From positions 2,388,501 to 2,452,500 of the forward strand of contig NZ_AP022332.1 of assembly GCF_009936375.1 (NCBI RefSeq): 64,000 bases of DNA, written 5' to 3'. The notes beneath the pieces are model-generated. The model did no database searches and was not told the origin of the DNA. It saw nothing but the letters and a program-made list of their open reading frames with translations. This stretch comes from Methylosinus sp. C49 (GTDB lineage: Bacteria > Pseudomonadota > Alphaproteobacteria > Rhizobiales > Beijerinckiaceae). Below, piece after piece: positions 28,137 to 37,009 of this stretch. The first letter of the stretch is position 1, and each line of letters starts with the position of its first letter. Both the position numbers and the translations under genes were made by a program.

Positions 28137-28482
28137 GCCTAAGCGGTTTAGCGGCAAGGATATTTTGCGCCTCCGCGCCTCTCAGCGGCGGAATTTTGCG
28201 TCCTTCTTCGAGCGATGGTTAAAGCAGACCGATAAAAGGCGATATTTCATTTGCTTAAAGCCGATCGCTAATGCGCTGCATCAGCATCGGCCGGGCAGGG
28301 AGAGGCGAGCGCGGACCCGCGCGGAGGCGGCTCCCGAGCCGCGACCTCGGGCGTAATACGTACGGATTCAAAGATTAAGGTTAAGCAAAACCTAATAAGG
28401 CGCGCCCCGCAAATTTGCGTTACATAGGTCTCATCGGAACGGCGCGGATCGAGCGCGGCGTTCGAGCGTTCGAGAGCGTCGT
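28137..28482. other. 346-bp intergenic region upstream of rcdA
   Basis: A+T-rich stretches (28210-28270 and 28360-28430) with a GC-rich block between. It carries the CtrA-box match at 28381-28395. No convincing gene; a short ORF at 28105-28356 has no coding features. Confidence 0.4.
28381..28395 (+). promoter_or_regulatory. CtrA-box-like site upstream of rcdA
   Basis: TTAAGCAAAACCTAA is TTAA-N7-CTAA, seven of eight consensus positions of the CtrA box. It is 87 bp upstream of the rcdA start in an A+T-rich promoter region. In Caulobacter rcdA is under CtrA control, so a feedback loop on CtrA stability is plausible here. Confidence 0.5.
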
Positions 28483-29022
28483 ATGATGGGGCAAGCGTCC
28501 GATTCGGTGGAAAGCATTCAGACTCCGGTCTCCTTCGTAGAGAAGCTGGCAGGGTCGGAAGCGTTCGGGGCCATGTTTCGAGAGGGCATGGCGCTGGTGG
28601 AGGAGGCGGCGGCCTATCTCGACGGCGATGGTCGGGACGACGCGAAATCGCTACCGCGATCAGAGGCTCTGGCCTATGCGGCCGAGAGCATGCGGCTGAC
28701 GACGCGGCTGATGCAGATCGCGTCCTGGCTGCTGCTGCAGCGGGCGGTCAATCAGGGCGAGATCACGCGCGCGCAGGCCGCTAGCGACAAGCACAAGGTG
28801 CGGCTGTCGCAGCAGGAGCTGGCCTCAAATCCCGACGTTTTCGCGCATTTGCCGCAGAAGCTCCGCGACCTCGCCATTCACTCGCTGCGCCTGCAGGCGC
28901 GGGTGATGCATCTCGATCAGCTGATCTATGGCTCGGACGCCGGCTATGCGCAGAATAGGGTGGAGAGCCCGGTCGAGGCTCAGCTGCAGAGGCTGCGCAA
29001 CGCTTTCGCGCCGGGGCTGTGA
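28483..29022 (+). CDS. rcdA: CtrA-degradation adaptor RcdA (DUF1465)
   Basis: A 179-residue DUF1465 protein, the RcdA family. In Caulobacter RcdA, with CpdR and PopA, delivers the cell-cycle regulator CtrA to the ClpXP protease. The sequence is mainly helical: AYAAESMRLTTRLMQIASWL, LQRAVNQGEITRAQA and LRDLAIHSLRLQARVMHLDQ belong to the three-helix bundle; the C-terminus is polar and likely disordered. ATG 28483 or 28486. cpdR lies 437 bp downstream on the other strand, with rpmE between, placing two factors of the same pathway side by side. Confidence 0.82.
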   Translation: MMGQASDSVESIQTPVSFVEKLAGSEAFGAMFREGMALVEEAAAYLDGDGRDDAKSLPRSEALAYAAESMRLTTRLMQIASWLLLQRAVNQGEITRAQAASDKHKVRLSQQELASNPDVFAHLPQKLRDLAIHSLRLQARVMHLDQLIYGSDAGYAQNRVESPVEAQLQRLRNAFAPGL

Positions 29023-29047
29023 GGCGCCCGCTTCGTGAGACGAAACC

Positions 29048-29080
29048 AAAAAAGCCGCGCTCTCGAGCGCGGCTTTTTTT
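29048..29080. terminator. bidirectional rho-independent terminator
   Basis: AAAAAA-GCCGCGCTC-TC-GAGCGCGGC-TTTTTTT: a perfect nine-bp stem flanked by A and T runs. It lies between convergent rcdA and rpmE and can stop transcription from both sides. Confidence 0.9.
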
Positions 29081-29102
29081 GGCGCCGGTGAAGGCCGAAC
29101 GC

Positions 29103-29333
29103 TTACTTCTTGCCGAAGGACAGATTGCCGAAGCGCGAGTTGAAGCGCGACAGGCGGCCGCCACGGTCGAGCAGCTGAGCGGAGCCGCCGGTCCAGGCCG
29201 GATGCGTCTTGGGGTCGATGTCGAGGTTGAGCGTGTCGCCCTCGGCGCCCCAGGTCGAGCGCGTGAAATACTCCGATCCGTCGGTCATCACGACGCGGAT
29301 CGTGTGATAGTCGGGATGGATTTCCTTCTTCAT
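29103..29333 (-). CDS. rpmE: 50S ribosomal protein L31
   Basis: L31, 76 residues, a component of the large subunit at the subunit interface. Opening [19 protein letters not shown] and the block [16 protein letters not shown] are characteristic. There is no CxxC zinc ribbon, so it is the zinc-independent form usual in alphaproteobacteria. ATG 29333 is chosen since GAGGAA lies seven bases upstream; the ATG at 29339 is too close to it. Confidence 0.93.
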   Translation of the reverse strand: MKKEIHPDYHTIRVVMTDGSEYFTRSTWGAEGDTLNLDIDPKTHPAWTGGSAQLLDRGGRLSRFNSRFGNLSFGKK

Positions 29334-29458
29334 CGTCATTCCTCGAAATGAGAGCCGCGCCGACGCCGGCGTTTGGCGGCGCTCATAGCGCATGGCGCGC
29401 AAAGGAGCAAGGTCGCCCGAGCGGCGCCGCAATTCTGAACGGCCTCGCGCCGTTCTCG

Positions 29459-29833
29459 TCAGGCGGCGAGCAGACGCTGCACCTCATTGACGAGGTCCTT
29501 GAGGTGGAAGGGCTTGGAGAGGATTTTCGCCTGCCGCGGGGCCTGATTGTCGGGATTGAGGGCGACCGCCGCAAAGCCCGTGATGAACATCACCTTTATG
29601 TCGGGATCGAGCTCCGTCGCGCGGCGCGCCAGCTCTATGCCGTCCATTTCCGGCATCACGATATCGGTGAGCAGCAGCTCGAAAGGCTCGACACGGAGCT
29701 GGTCATAGGCGGAGAGCCCGTTGTCGAAGGAGGTGACGGCAAATCCTGCCGTCTGCAGCGCGCGCACCAGAAAGCGGCGCATGTCCGTATCATCCTCCGC
29801 CAGCAGGATTTTCGCGGCAATCTTGTCGGTCAT
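29459..29833 (-). CDS. cpdR: single-domain response regulator CpdR
   Basis: A 124-residue stand-alone receiver domain. Acidic pocket Asp14-Asp15, phospho-acceptor Asp57 ([13 protein letters not shown]), and the SKPF lysine near the C-terminus are present. The sequences [21 protein letters not shown] and [12 protein letters not shown] are those of CpdR. In its unphosphorylated form CpdR primes ClpXP to degrade CtrA and PdeA in Caulobacter; phosphorylation via CckA-ChpT blocks this. AGGAG lies five bases before the ATG. Neighbour to rcdA across rpmE. Confidence 0.88.
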   Translation of the reverse strand: MTDKIAAKILLAEDDTDMRRFLVRALQTAGFAVTSFDNGLSAYDQLRVEPFELLLTDIVMPEMDGIELARRATELDPDIKVMFITGFAAVALNPDNQAPRQAKILSKPFHLKDLVNEVQRLLAA

Positions 29834-30004
29834 ATCGCTCCTCGCATGTTCTATGACATAAGGGCGCAGTTTGGTAAAAATCGGGTGAAAATAAGGACCC
29901 GCTCACGCCGGCCCGTGAAATTCTGGCCCCTGTTTCGCATGAACTGAAATTTTCGGGAATATGCGCGCTGAAAGAGTCTATGCTGCCATCCGCGATATTC
30001 TCTC

Positions 30005-30018
30005 GGGGGGGGGGGGGG
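30005..30018 (+). repeat. 14-base homopolymeric G tract
   Basis: Fourteen consecutive G residues between the probable promoter and the ribosome binding site of the following gene, 33 bases before its start. Such tracts slip during replication and alter promoter or leader spacing. The exact count may also be a sequencing uncertainty. Confidence 0.8.
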
Positions 30019-30037
30019 CGATAGGAGAGTGAGAGCG

Positions 30038-30055
30038 ATGAGGCGTCGACGATGA
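30038..30055 (+). other. five-codon leader ORF (MRRRR)
   Basis: ATG AGG CGT CGA CGA TGA, with GGAGAG about nine bases upstream. Its TGA overlaps the start codons (30052 and 30055) of the amidohydrolase gene, so ribosomes terminating here could restart. Four consecutive arginine codons, two of them usually rare, could make it a stalling leader. Real use is unproven. Confidence 0.3.
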
Positions 30056-30975
30056 TGGACGAGGAGCGGGCCGCGAGCCCGACGCCCGCCGATCCCGAGC
30101 TCCATGTTCCGTTCGAGCTGGTCGAGCCTGCCGAGCTCTCGTCGCCGCTCGTCTTCTCGTCTCCGCATTCGGGAGACATTTATCCGGCGAGCTTTCTGGC
30201 CAGCTCGCGGCTCGACATCGCCAATCTACGCCGGTCCGAGGATGCGCATGTGCACGAGCTCTTCGCTCTCGCGCCGGCGATCGGCGCGCCGTTGCTCAAG
30301 GCGCATTTCCCGCGCGCTTTTCTCGATGTGAATCGCGAGCCCTACGAGCTCGACCCGCGCATGTTCGAGGATGCGCTGCCGGAATTCGCCAACACGCGCT
30401 CGCTACGTGTGGCGGCGGGGCTCGGCACCATTCCGCGCGTCGTCGCCGACGCCCGCGAGATCTATTCCAGCCGGCTGCGCGTCGCCGAGGCGATGCATCG
30501 CATCGAGAGCCTGCACAAGCCCTACCACGCCGCTCTGCGCGCGCTGATGGAGCGCGCGCGCCGCAAGTTCGGCGTCGCTCTGCTCGTCGATTGCCATTCC
30601 ATGCCCTCCAGCGTCGCCAAGGAGAGCGCCACCGGCCGCGGCGACAAGCGCAAGCCGGATTTCGTGCTCGGCGATCGTTTCGGCGCCAGCTGCTCGGGCG
30701 ACGTCGTCGAGGCCATAGAGGCGCGGCTGCGGCAATGGGGCTATCATGTGCAGCGCAATCGCCCCTATGCCGGCGGCTATATCACCGAGCATTACGGCAG
30801 GCCGGGGGCCGGCTGGCATGCGGTGCAGATCGAGATTTCACGAAATCTCTATATGAACGAGGCCGATCTGCGTCGCAGCGTCGATTTCGATCTGCTGGCC
30901 TCTCGGCTCGGCGAGATCGTGCGGCTGCTGACGCAAATCGTCGGCCCACGCGAGCAGCGCGCCGCGGCCGAATAA
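30052..30975 (+). CDS. N-formylglutamate amidohydrolase family protein
   Basis: A 307-residue member of the N-formylglutamate amidohydrolase family (last step of one histidine degradation route: N-formylglutamate to glutamate and formate). Visible: LVFSSPHSGDIYPASF with the metal-site His, a basic block HFPRAFLDVNREPYELD, LLVDCHSMPS, and GGYITEHYGRP followed by HAVQIEISRNLYMN. No other hut gene is present, so the substrate may differ. Two ATG codons (30052, 30055) are possible. Upstream are a G14 tract and a five-codon leader ORF. hisN follows after 34 bp. Confidence 0.82.
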   Translation: MMDEERAASPTPADPELHVPFELVEPAELSSPLVFSSPHSGDIYPASFLASSRLDIANLRRSEDAHVHELFALAPAIGAPLLKAHFPRAFLDVNREPYELDPRMFEDALPEFANTRSLRVAAGLGTIPRVVADAREIYSSRLRVAEAMHRIESLHKPYHAALRALMERARRKFGVALLVDCHSMPSSVAKESATGRGDKRKPDFVLGDRFGASCSGDVVEAIEARLRQWGYHVQRNRPYAGGYITEHYGRPGAGWHAVQIEISRNLYMNEADLRRSVDFDLLASRLGEIVRLLTQIVGPREQRAAAE

Positions 30976-31009
30976 TCCAGCGCGTTTCCAGCCGAAGCCC
31001 GGAGAGGCA

Positions 31010-31846
31010 ATGACCGCCGTCGATTTCGAGAAATTCGTCGAACGCCTCGCCGACGCCTCCGGCGAGGCGATCCTGCCCTTCTTCCGCACCAGCCTCGCGG
31101 CGGAGGACAAAGCCCCGGGCGGCGCCTTCGATCCGGTGACGGAGGCCGATCGCGCCGCCGAGATCGCCATGCGAAGGCTGATCGAGGCGACTTTTCCGAG
31201 CCATGGAATCATCGGCGAGGAATTCGGCAATCTCCGCGCCGACGCCGAATATGTCTGGGTGCTCGATCCCATCGACGGCACCAAGAGCTTCATCTGCGGC
31301 CTGCCGCTGTGGGGCACGCTCATCGGCCTCCAGCATCGCGGGCGGCCCTGCTATGGGCTGATGCACCAGCCCTTCACGCGCGAGCGCTTCTCCGGCGACG
31401 GCGAGGCCGCCTATTGGCGCGGGCCGGCGCGGCATCACCATCCGCAGCCGGGCTGGAAGGCCCAGCCGGCGCCGGCCGAGGAGCGTCGCAAGCTGCAGAC
31501 GCGCCCCTGCGCCACGCTCGCCGAAGCGACATTGATGACCACCTCGCCGAGGCTCATCGACGAGCGCCTCCGCGACGATTTTTTCCGGGTAGAGGCGCAG
31601 ACGAGGCTCTCGCGCTATGGCGGCGATTGCTACGCCTATTGCGCGCTCGCCGCCGGCCATGTGGATTTGGTCATCGAGACCAATCTCAACCCTTACGACA
31701 TTGTCGCGCTGATCCCGATCGTCGAAGGCGCAGGCGGAATCGTCACCACTTGGGACGGCGGCTCCGCCGCGCAGGGCGGCGCGATCATCGCCGCGGGCGA
31801 CAAGCGCGTGCATGAGGCGGCGATGCGGGCGCTCTCTGCGGGATGA
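31010..31846 (+). CDS. hisN: histidinol-phosphatase, inositol-monophosphatase fold
   Basis: A 278-residue inositol-monophosphatase-fold enzyme of the HisN type, removing phosphate from histidinol phosphate in histidine synthesis. Metal motifs: GIIGEEFG, VWVLDPIDGTKSFICG, then GGDCYAYCALAAGHVDLVIE and LNPYDIVALIPIVEGAGG, where suhB-type enzymes have a WD pair. A Pro/His-rich insertion at about 138-165 (GPARHHHPQPGW) is unusual. GGAGAGG precedes the ATG. Close spacing to the amidohydrolase suggests an operon. Confidence 0.82.
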   Translation: MTAVDFEKFVERLADASGEAILPFFRTSLAAEDKAPGGAFDPVTEADRAAEIAMRRLIEATFPSHGIIGEEFGNLRADAEYVWVLDPIDGTKSFICGLPLWGTLIGLQHRGRPCYGLMHQPFTRERFSGDGEAAYWRGPARHHHPQPGWKAQPAPAEERRKLQTRPCATLAEATLMTTSPRLIDERLRDDFFRVEAQTRLSRYGGDCYAYCALAAGHVDLVIETNLNPYDIVALIPIVEGAGGIVTTWDGGSAAQGGAIIAAGDKRVHEAAMRALSAG

Positions 31847-31918
31847 CCGCAGCCTCCGCAACTCGACCGCGCCTCGCCGAGACGCTACCCTCGAGGCGTC
31901 CTTATGCGAGGTATCGTC

Positions 31919-32302
31919 ATGCGGAATATTTTGCGCCTTTGCCTTCTCGCCTTCCTGTCCGCCTCCGCGCTGGCGCAGGCGCCTGCCACCTCCATCGCCA
32001 AAGCAGGCAAGAGCGCGCCCGCCAAGCAGCAGCCCGCGACGCCGGCGCCTGAGCCGGCCAAGGAGCAGCCTTCCAAGGAGCCGCCCGCCAAGGAGGCCGC
32101 GCCGAAGCCGGCGGAGCTGCTCGACATAAACTCCGCGAGCAAGGAAGATCTGGACGCGCTGCCGGGCATAGGCGAGGCGCGCTCCGTGGCGATCATCAAG
32201 GGGAGGCCCTATAAGGGCAAGGACGAGCTCTATCAAAAGAACATCCTCCCCAAAGGCGTCTATGAGAAGATCAAGGACAAGATCATCGCCAAGCAGAAGT
32301 GA
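31919..32302 (+). CDS. secreted helix-hairpin-helix (ComEA-like) protein
   Basis: A 127-residue exported protein: signal peptide about 1-20 (RNILRLCLLAFLSASALA), a Pro/Lys/Ala linker to about 65, then two helix-hairpin-helix motifs (LLDINSASKEDLDALPGIG and GRPYKGKDELYQKNILPKG). This is the ComEA DNA-binding fold, used in uptake of DNA across the periplasm; dprA elsewhere in the window is another competence-type gene. No CxxC or membrane anchor. A start at 31904 (five residues longer) is equally possible. Confidence 0.75.
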   Translation: MRNILRLCLLAFLSASALAQAPATSIAKAGKSAPAKQQPATPAPEPAKEQPSKEPPAKEAAPKPAELLDINSASKEDLDALPGIGEARSVAIIKGRPYKGKDELYQKNILPKGVYEKIKDKIIAKQK

Positions 32303-32323
32303 GCGCGTCCCGCGCGTGAGAGC

Positions 32324-34810
32324 GTGGGCGCATCCTTGATCGCATTTTCCGACCGTCTGCCGATCGACGAGGTTCTGCCGCGCGTGACGGCGGCGCTCGC
32401 CGACAAGCGCAATCTCGTCGTCGTGGCGCCGCCCGGCGCCGGCAAGACGACGCGCATTCCGCTCGCGCTGCTGAACGCCGATTGGGCGAAAGGCGGCAAG
32501 ATCATTCTGCTGGAGCCGCGCCGTCTCGCCGCGCGCGCCGCCGCCGCGCGCATGGCCGCGAGCCTGCGCGAATCCGTCGGCGAGACGATTGGCCTGCGCA
32601 TGCGGCTCGAGTCGAAAATCTCCGCGAAGACGCGCGTGGAGGTCGTCACCGAAGGCGTTTTCGCGCGCATGATTCTCGACGATCCCATGCTCGATGGCGT
32701 CGTCGCCGTGCTCTTCGACGAGTTTCACGAGCGCTCGCTCGACGCCGATGTCGGCCTCGCTCTGGCGCTCGATGCGCAAGCGGGGCTGCGCGACGATCTG
32801 CGCATCATCGCAATGTCGGCGACGCTCGATGGCGCGCGCGTCGCGGGGTTGATGGGCGGTGCGGGAATCGTCGAGAGCGGGGGCCGCGCCTTTCCGGTGG
32901 AGACGCGCTATCTCGGCCGCGACTCCAATGAGCGCCTGGAAGAGGCCGTTATCCGCGCCGTCATGCGCGCGCTGGCGGAGGAGAAGGGCTCGGTCCTGGT
33001 CTTCCTGCCGGGGCAGGGCGAGATTCAGCGCGTCGCCAATTTTCTTAGCGAGCGGCGCCTTCCCGCCGACGTCGATATCGCGCCGCTGTTCGGCGCGATG
33101 GATCGCAAGGAGCAGGACCTCGCCGTCGCGCCCGCCGCGCCGGGACGCCGCAAGGTGACGCTCGCCACCTCCATCGCCGAGACCTCGCTGACCATAGAAG
33201 GCGTCCGCGTGGTCATCGACAGCGGCCTCTCGCGCGTCGCCGTCTTCGAGCCCGATCTCGGCCTCACGCGGCTCGAGACGGTGCGCGCGGCGCGGGCCAG
33301 CGTCGATCAGCGGCGGGGCAGGGCGGGGCGCACGGAAGCGGGCGTCTGCTATCGCCTGTGGGACGAGGCCGCGACTGTCTCGCTGCCGGCTTTCGCTGCG
33401 CCGGAAATCCTCGCCGCCGATCTTTCCGGCCTCGCGCTCGATCTGCGCTCCTGGGGCCTCGACGATCCGGGCAAGCTCGCCTGGCTGGATCCGCCGCCAG
33501 CGCCGGCCTGGAAGGAGGCCGTCGCTCTGCTGCGCGCGCTCGGCGCTCTCGATGAAACAGGCGCGCTCACCGCGACCGGCCGCGCGATCCGCTCGCTGCC
33601 GCTGGCTCCGCGCCTCGCGCGCATGATCTTGGAAGCCGCCCGTCATGGCGAGGCCGAACGCGCCGCCGATCTCGCTATGCTGCTCTCCGAGCGCGGGCTG
33701 GGTGGGACATCCAGCGATCTCTCGGATCGCCTCGATCGTTTCCGCTCCGACGGCTCGCGCCGCGCTCGCGATGCGCAGCGGCTTTCGGCTAGCTGGGCCA
33801 AGCAGGCAAAAGCCGCCGTCCGGCGTGAGGCCGAAGCTGATCTCTCCGATGGCGCGCTCATTTCCATGGCCTATCCCGATCGCATCGCCAAGGCGCGCGG
33901 CGCGGCCGGCGAGTTCTTGATGGCCAATGGCCGCGCCGCCGCCACGCCGCCGCATGACGTTCTCGCCAAGGCGTCTTTTCTCGCGATCGCCGAGATCACT
34001 GGCCGCGCCGCGCAGGCGCGCATTCTCGCCGCTTGCGCGCTGACGGCCGAAGAGGTGGAGCGCATCGCCGCCGATCGCATCGAGACGCGCGACGAAACGA
34101 TTTTCGACGCGCAGAGCGCGAGCCTGCGGCGACGGCGTTTCCGCAGGCTCGGCGCGATCCGTCTCGCCGAGCAGAATCTCTCGGTCGAGGCCAGTGCGGA
34201 GAATGCGGCCATTCTCGCGCGCGGCGTCGCCGGGCTCGGCCTAGCGCGTCTGCCTTGGAGCAAGGCGCAGGAGCAATTGCGCGACCGCATCGCCTTTCTG
34301 CGCCGCGCCGAGGGCGACGATTGGCCGGATGTCGGCGAAGAAGGACTCGCGCAGAGCGTCGAAGATTGGCTCGCGCCTTTCATTCTCGGCCGCGCCAGCG
34401 TCGCCGCCATAACGGCCGATGATCTCGGCGCCGCGTTTTCGGCGCTGCTTCCCTATGAGCTGACGCGGCGGCTCGACCTCGAGGCGCCCGCCTTTTTCGA
34501 GACGCCCGCCGGCTCGCGCCATGCGCTCGATTACGCCGCCGCCAATGGGCCGCTCCTGTCGGTGCGCGTACAGGAGCTGTTCGGCCTCTCTGCGCATCCG
34601 ACGCTCGCCAAGGGCCGCGTTCCCTTGACGCTGGAGCTGTTGTCGCCGGCGCATCGGCCCATTCAGACGACGCGCGATCTGCCGGGCTTCTGGGCCGGCT
34701 CCTGGAGCGAAGTGAAGCGCGAGATGAAGGGCCGCTATCCGCGCCATCCCTGGCCCGACGATCCCGCCGGCGCGGCGCCGACGACGCGGGCGAAGCCACG
34801 AGGGACGTAG
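32324..34810 (+). CDS. hrpB: ATP-dependent helicase HrpB
   Basis: DEAH-family helicase of the HrpB type, 828 residues. Walker A APPGAGKTTRIPL, motif Ia, DEFHERSLDAD (DEFH box), MSATLD, then VLVFLPGQGEI and the QRRGRAGRTEAGVCYRLW arginine-finger block. Helicase-associated and HrpB C-terminal domains follow, ending WPEVKREMKGRYP-like (SEVKREMKGRYPRHPWPDDP). Its biological role in bacteria remains poorly defined. GTG start at 32324. The antisense strand here is open over a long distance but carries no gene. Confidence 0.9.
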   Translation: MGASLIAFSDRLPIDEVLPRVTAALADKRNLVVVAPPGAGKTTRIPLALLNADWAKGGKIILLEPRRLAARAAAARMAASLRESVGETIGLRMRLESKISAKTRVEVVTEGVFARMILDDPMLDGVVAVLFDEFHERSLDADVGLALALDAQAGLRDDLRIIAMSATLDGARVAGLMGGAGIVESGGRAFPVETRYLGRDSNERLEEAVIRAVMRALAEEKGSVLVFLPGQGEIQRVANFLSERRLPADVDIAPLFGAMDRKEQDLAVAPAAPGRRKVTLATSIAETSLTIEGVRVVIDSGLSRVAVFEPDLGLTRLETVRAARASVDQRRGRAGRTEAGVCYRLWDEAATVSLPAFAAPEILAADLSGLALDLRSWGLDDPGKLAWLDPPPAPAWKEAVALLRALGALDETGALTATGRAIRSLPLAPRLARMILEAARHGEAERAADLAMLLSERGLGGTSSDLSDRLDRFRSDGSRRARDAQRLSASWAKQAKAAVRREAEADLSDGALISMAYPDRIAKARGAAGEFLMANGRAAATPPHDVLAKASFLAIAEITGRAAQARILAACALTAEEVERIAADRIETRDETIFDAQSASLRRRRFRRLGAIRLAEQNLSVEASAENAAILARGVAGLGLARLPWSKAQEQLRDRIAFLRRAEGDDWPDVGEEGLAQSVEDWLAPFILGRASVAAITADDLGAAFSALLPYELTRRLDLEAPAFFETPAGSRHALDYAAANGPLLSVRVQELFGLSAHPTLAKGRVPLTLELLSPAHRPIQTTRDLPGFWAGSWSEVKREMKGRYPRHPWPDDPAGAAPTTRAKPRGT

Positions 34811-34844
34811 CCGGATTTATTTTAGTGCTTTGAAAACAAATGCT

Positions 34845-36773
34845 TCATCTTATATATGGCCATACTGTAGTTGCCTTTTCCGCGAGCTTCCGTCCTCGAT
34901 CACGAATTGCCGTTTCGTCCCAAGACGGAAGGCTGGAGAATTCTACGTTAAGGGCGAGAAGCGATTGCCCCAGTCTTCCCCTTTTGCGGTCAAATGGGTC
35001 GTTGCTCATCGAAGCGTTCAGGGGAGGGGGGGCGAGCGTTAGATTGCCGATCACGTGGCAAAGCTCGTCGCGCTGCCGGATGGCGGTCAGCATGTTTGGG
35101 TCCGCTCCGGTCACTTTGTCTGGAGGAGCTAGACGACCATCTGGAAGCGGCCATTGAGACGTCCAGCTTTGAGGAAGTACATGTTCGATGCTCAGCTCAG
35201 GTAAATTAGTATTTATGGCCTGAAACTTTGTTTGGCTGGCACGTTCCAGCTCCCAAAGAATATCCTTGAGACGCTCAGGCTTACCGAACCATTCATAGAT
35301 TGGGTTTACTTCGAGGGCGCGGCAAAATTCCCGGTCGTCTGGGAAACGAACTGTACTGCCGCTTTGGCTATCGAAACTTGCGCAGAAAGTCTCCAAATCT
35401 GCTCGATTCTTAAGCATATTGGCAACGATTCGCGTGAAGTTCTTGTTTAGATTTTGCGTCGTTAAGCCGCAGATAGCGCGTCTTACAATGTATGAGTATA
35501 TCATCCGGTAAATTTTTGATTTCTCGATGTCATCGATATTGCTTGTAGTGATCAGAAAAATAAGCGGATATGCGGTTGATACCTCCCACGTCGCGAGTTT
35601 CTTGCCGAGCCATGATAAGTCGTCATGTAAGTGTCCTTGCTCCAGAGTCTCGTAGACGGGCTTAAACTGAAGTAAGACGTCGAGTTCCACCTCGACGGTT
35701 TCAAACCGTGGTTTGCCTTTCGGCCGAGTGAATGCACGATACTCGGCATAGATTTCGCGCATCGAAATCTCTTGCCCGGTTAGAGCAGTGAGCGCATGAT
35801 TGAGAAAATGATCAATTCTCGGTCGTTTCGGTTTTGCACGTGGTGCATCCTCTTTCCAGAACGGAGAATCGAGCGGCTTCCACTTCCGCTCGAAAAGGTC
35901 TTCGGCATGAGACCCATTTCCCTGGAGTTCCGCACGGTGGAAAATATTGTTGCGAACCAAGTCCATTGCGAGAAGCGGCTCTCCTCGGCTGTTTAACGTC
36001 TCGAAGATGACTTGTGCGTCGTCCTTTTCCTCAAGAGTGATCACAACCAGCTTGAAATAGAGAAGAAGAGCATTGGCTAGGCCTTGCAAGCGGCTAAGAT
36101 AGACACTTGCTTTCTCTTCTGGTCTGGCGTCGGCTGGCTCTTCAGTTAGCCCTCCCTGGTGCTCGTCGGTGTCACGAAAGCCGAATTCTGTATATTCTCT
36201 GATTTTTTGCTCGAAATACACGAATCCCAAGAGTGCTCGGGGTGCCGCTCCGACAATGACGTTGCCATTTTTGTAGAAACATTCCGGATTCTTAATTCTG
36301 ACGGAACTCAAGCCGTTAGTCATCAATTCTTTAAAAAGGTCACGGTCGGCTGGGGTTGGGACGAGCTTTAGCCGATTTCCCAAATCGGTGCCGTCTTTCA
36401 GCCCTCTTGCGTCATTAAAAGTATAAATTTCAAGATCGGCTGCGACCTCGTCCAATCCAAAATTGGTAGCGACGTGACGTAATGCGGCGAGAAAGAGCTG
36501 AAAGGTCGTCAAACGCTGTTGCCCGTCGACGATTTGCACCGTTGGGATACGTCCAACGCTATATCCATCGGCCCCGGGTGCTAAGATCAGTGCGCCCATG
36601 TAATGCTGAAAACGAGGCGGGCCGACCAGCAGCTCCTCCGTTTTTGCAACGATGTCGTCCCAAAACGGTTGTAGCCGGCTGTCATTCCACGCATATTGTC
36701 GTTGATAGATCGGAACCGTAAAGCGACGATTATCTTGCAGTACTAAACCAACCTCGATTGCCTTAGTGTCCAT
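34845..36773 (-). CDS. DUF262/DUF1524 (GmrSD-like) protein, candidate defence nuclease
   Basis: A 642-residue protein. N-terminal DUF262: VPIYQRQYAW (20-29) and VDGQQRLTT (82-90), the ParB/Srx-like nucleotide-binding and hydrolysis motif. Middle part contains ARVIFETLNSRGEPL-like ADAQVIFETLNSRGEPL (seen as VIFETLNSRGEPL). The C-terminal DUF1524 part has an HNH-like site, SIEHVLPQSW (528-537) and CHVIGNLTL (572-580). This architecture is that of GmrSD type IV restriction enzymes, which cut modified phage DNA, and of related defence proteins. The stretch is richer in A+T than the neighbours and stands alone between two housekeeping-like genes, which suggests horizontal transfer. ATG 36773 is chosen. 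Confidence 0.82.
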   Translation of the reverse strand: MDTKAIEVGLVLQDNRRFTVPIYQRQYAWNDSRLQPFWDDIVAKTEELLVGPPRFQHYMGALILAPGADGYSVGRIPTVQIVDGQQRLTTFQLFLAALRHVATNFGLDEVAADLEIYTFNDARGLKDGTDLGNRLKLVPTPADRDLFKELMTNGLSSVRIKNPECFYKNGNVIVGAAPRALLGFVYFEQKIREYTEFGFRDTDEHQGGLTEEPADARPEEKASVYLSRLQGLANALLLYFKLVVITLEEKDDAQVIFETLNSRGEPLLAMDLVRNNIFHRAELQGNGSHAEDLFERKWKPLDSPFWKEDAPRAKPKRPRIDHFLNHALTALTGQEISMREIYAEYRAFTRPKGKPRFETVEVELDVLLQFKPVYETLEQGHLHDDLSWLGKKLATWEVSTAYPLIFLITTSNIDDIEKSKIYRMIYSYIVRRAICGLTTQNLNKNFTRIVANMLKNRADLETFCASFDSQSGSTVRFPDDREFCRALEVNPIYEWFGKPERLKDILWELERASQTKFQAINTNLPELSIEHVLPQSWTSQWPLPDGRLAPPDKVTGADPNMLTAIRQRDELCHVIGNLTLAPPPLNASMSNDPFDRKRGRLGQSLLALNVEFSSLPSWDETAIRDRGRKLAEKATTVWPYIR

Positions 36774-37009
36774 CTTCCGGTTCTCTCTGCTTGACGCACT
36801 GGAGAAATAATGAAAACTGTTGTGTACTTGGATCGACTGAATTGAGCGCGTGTCAGGTTGGGCGGTCGGTGTAGGAGCTTGTGACGAATCTTTGAGCGCA
36901 AGCATAACTACTCAAATGATTCAACGGCAACAAAAAAGCTTGATTCCGCGAGCCGCGGCGACAGGTATCGCTGCTTGCCAGGCAAAGCGGCCTGCAAGGA
37001 ATCTCGCCG

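Noticed and set aside
27627-28157. 176-codon minus-strand frame upstream of suhB
   Set aside because: No binding site or motif; it overlaps the suhB start and the plus-strand small membrane ORF.
30782-33955. 1057-codon minus-strand frame antisense to hisN and hrpB
   Set aside because: It covers four well-supported plus-strand genes and is compositional only.
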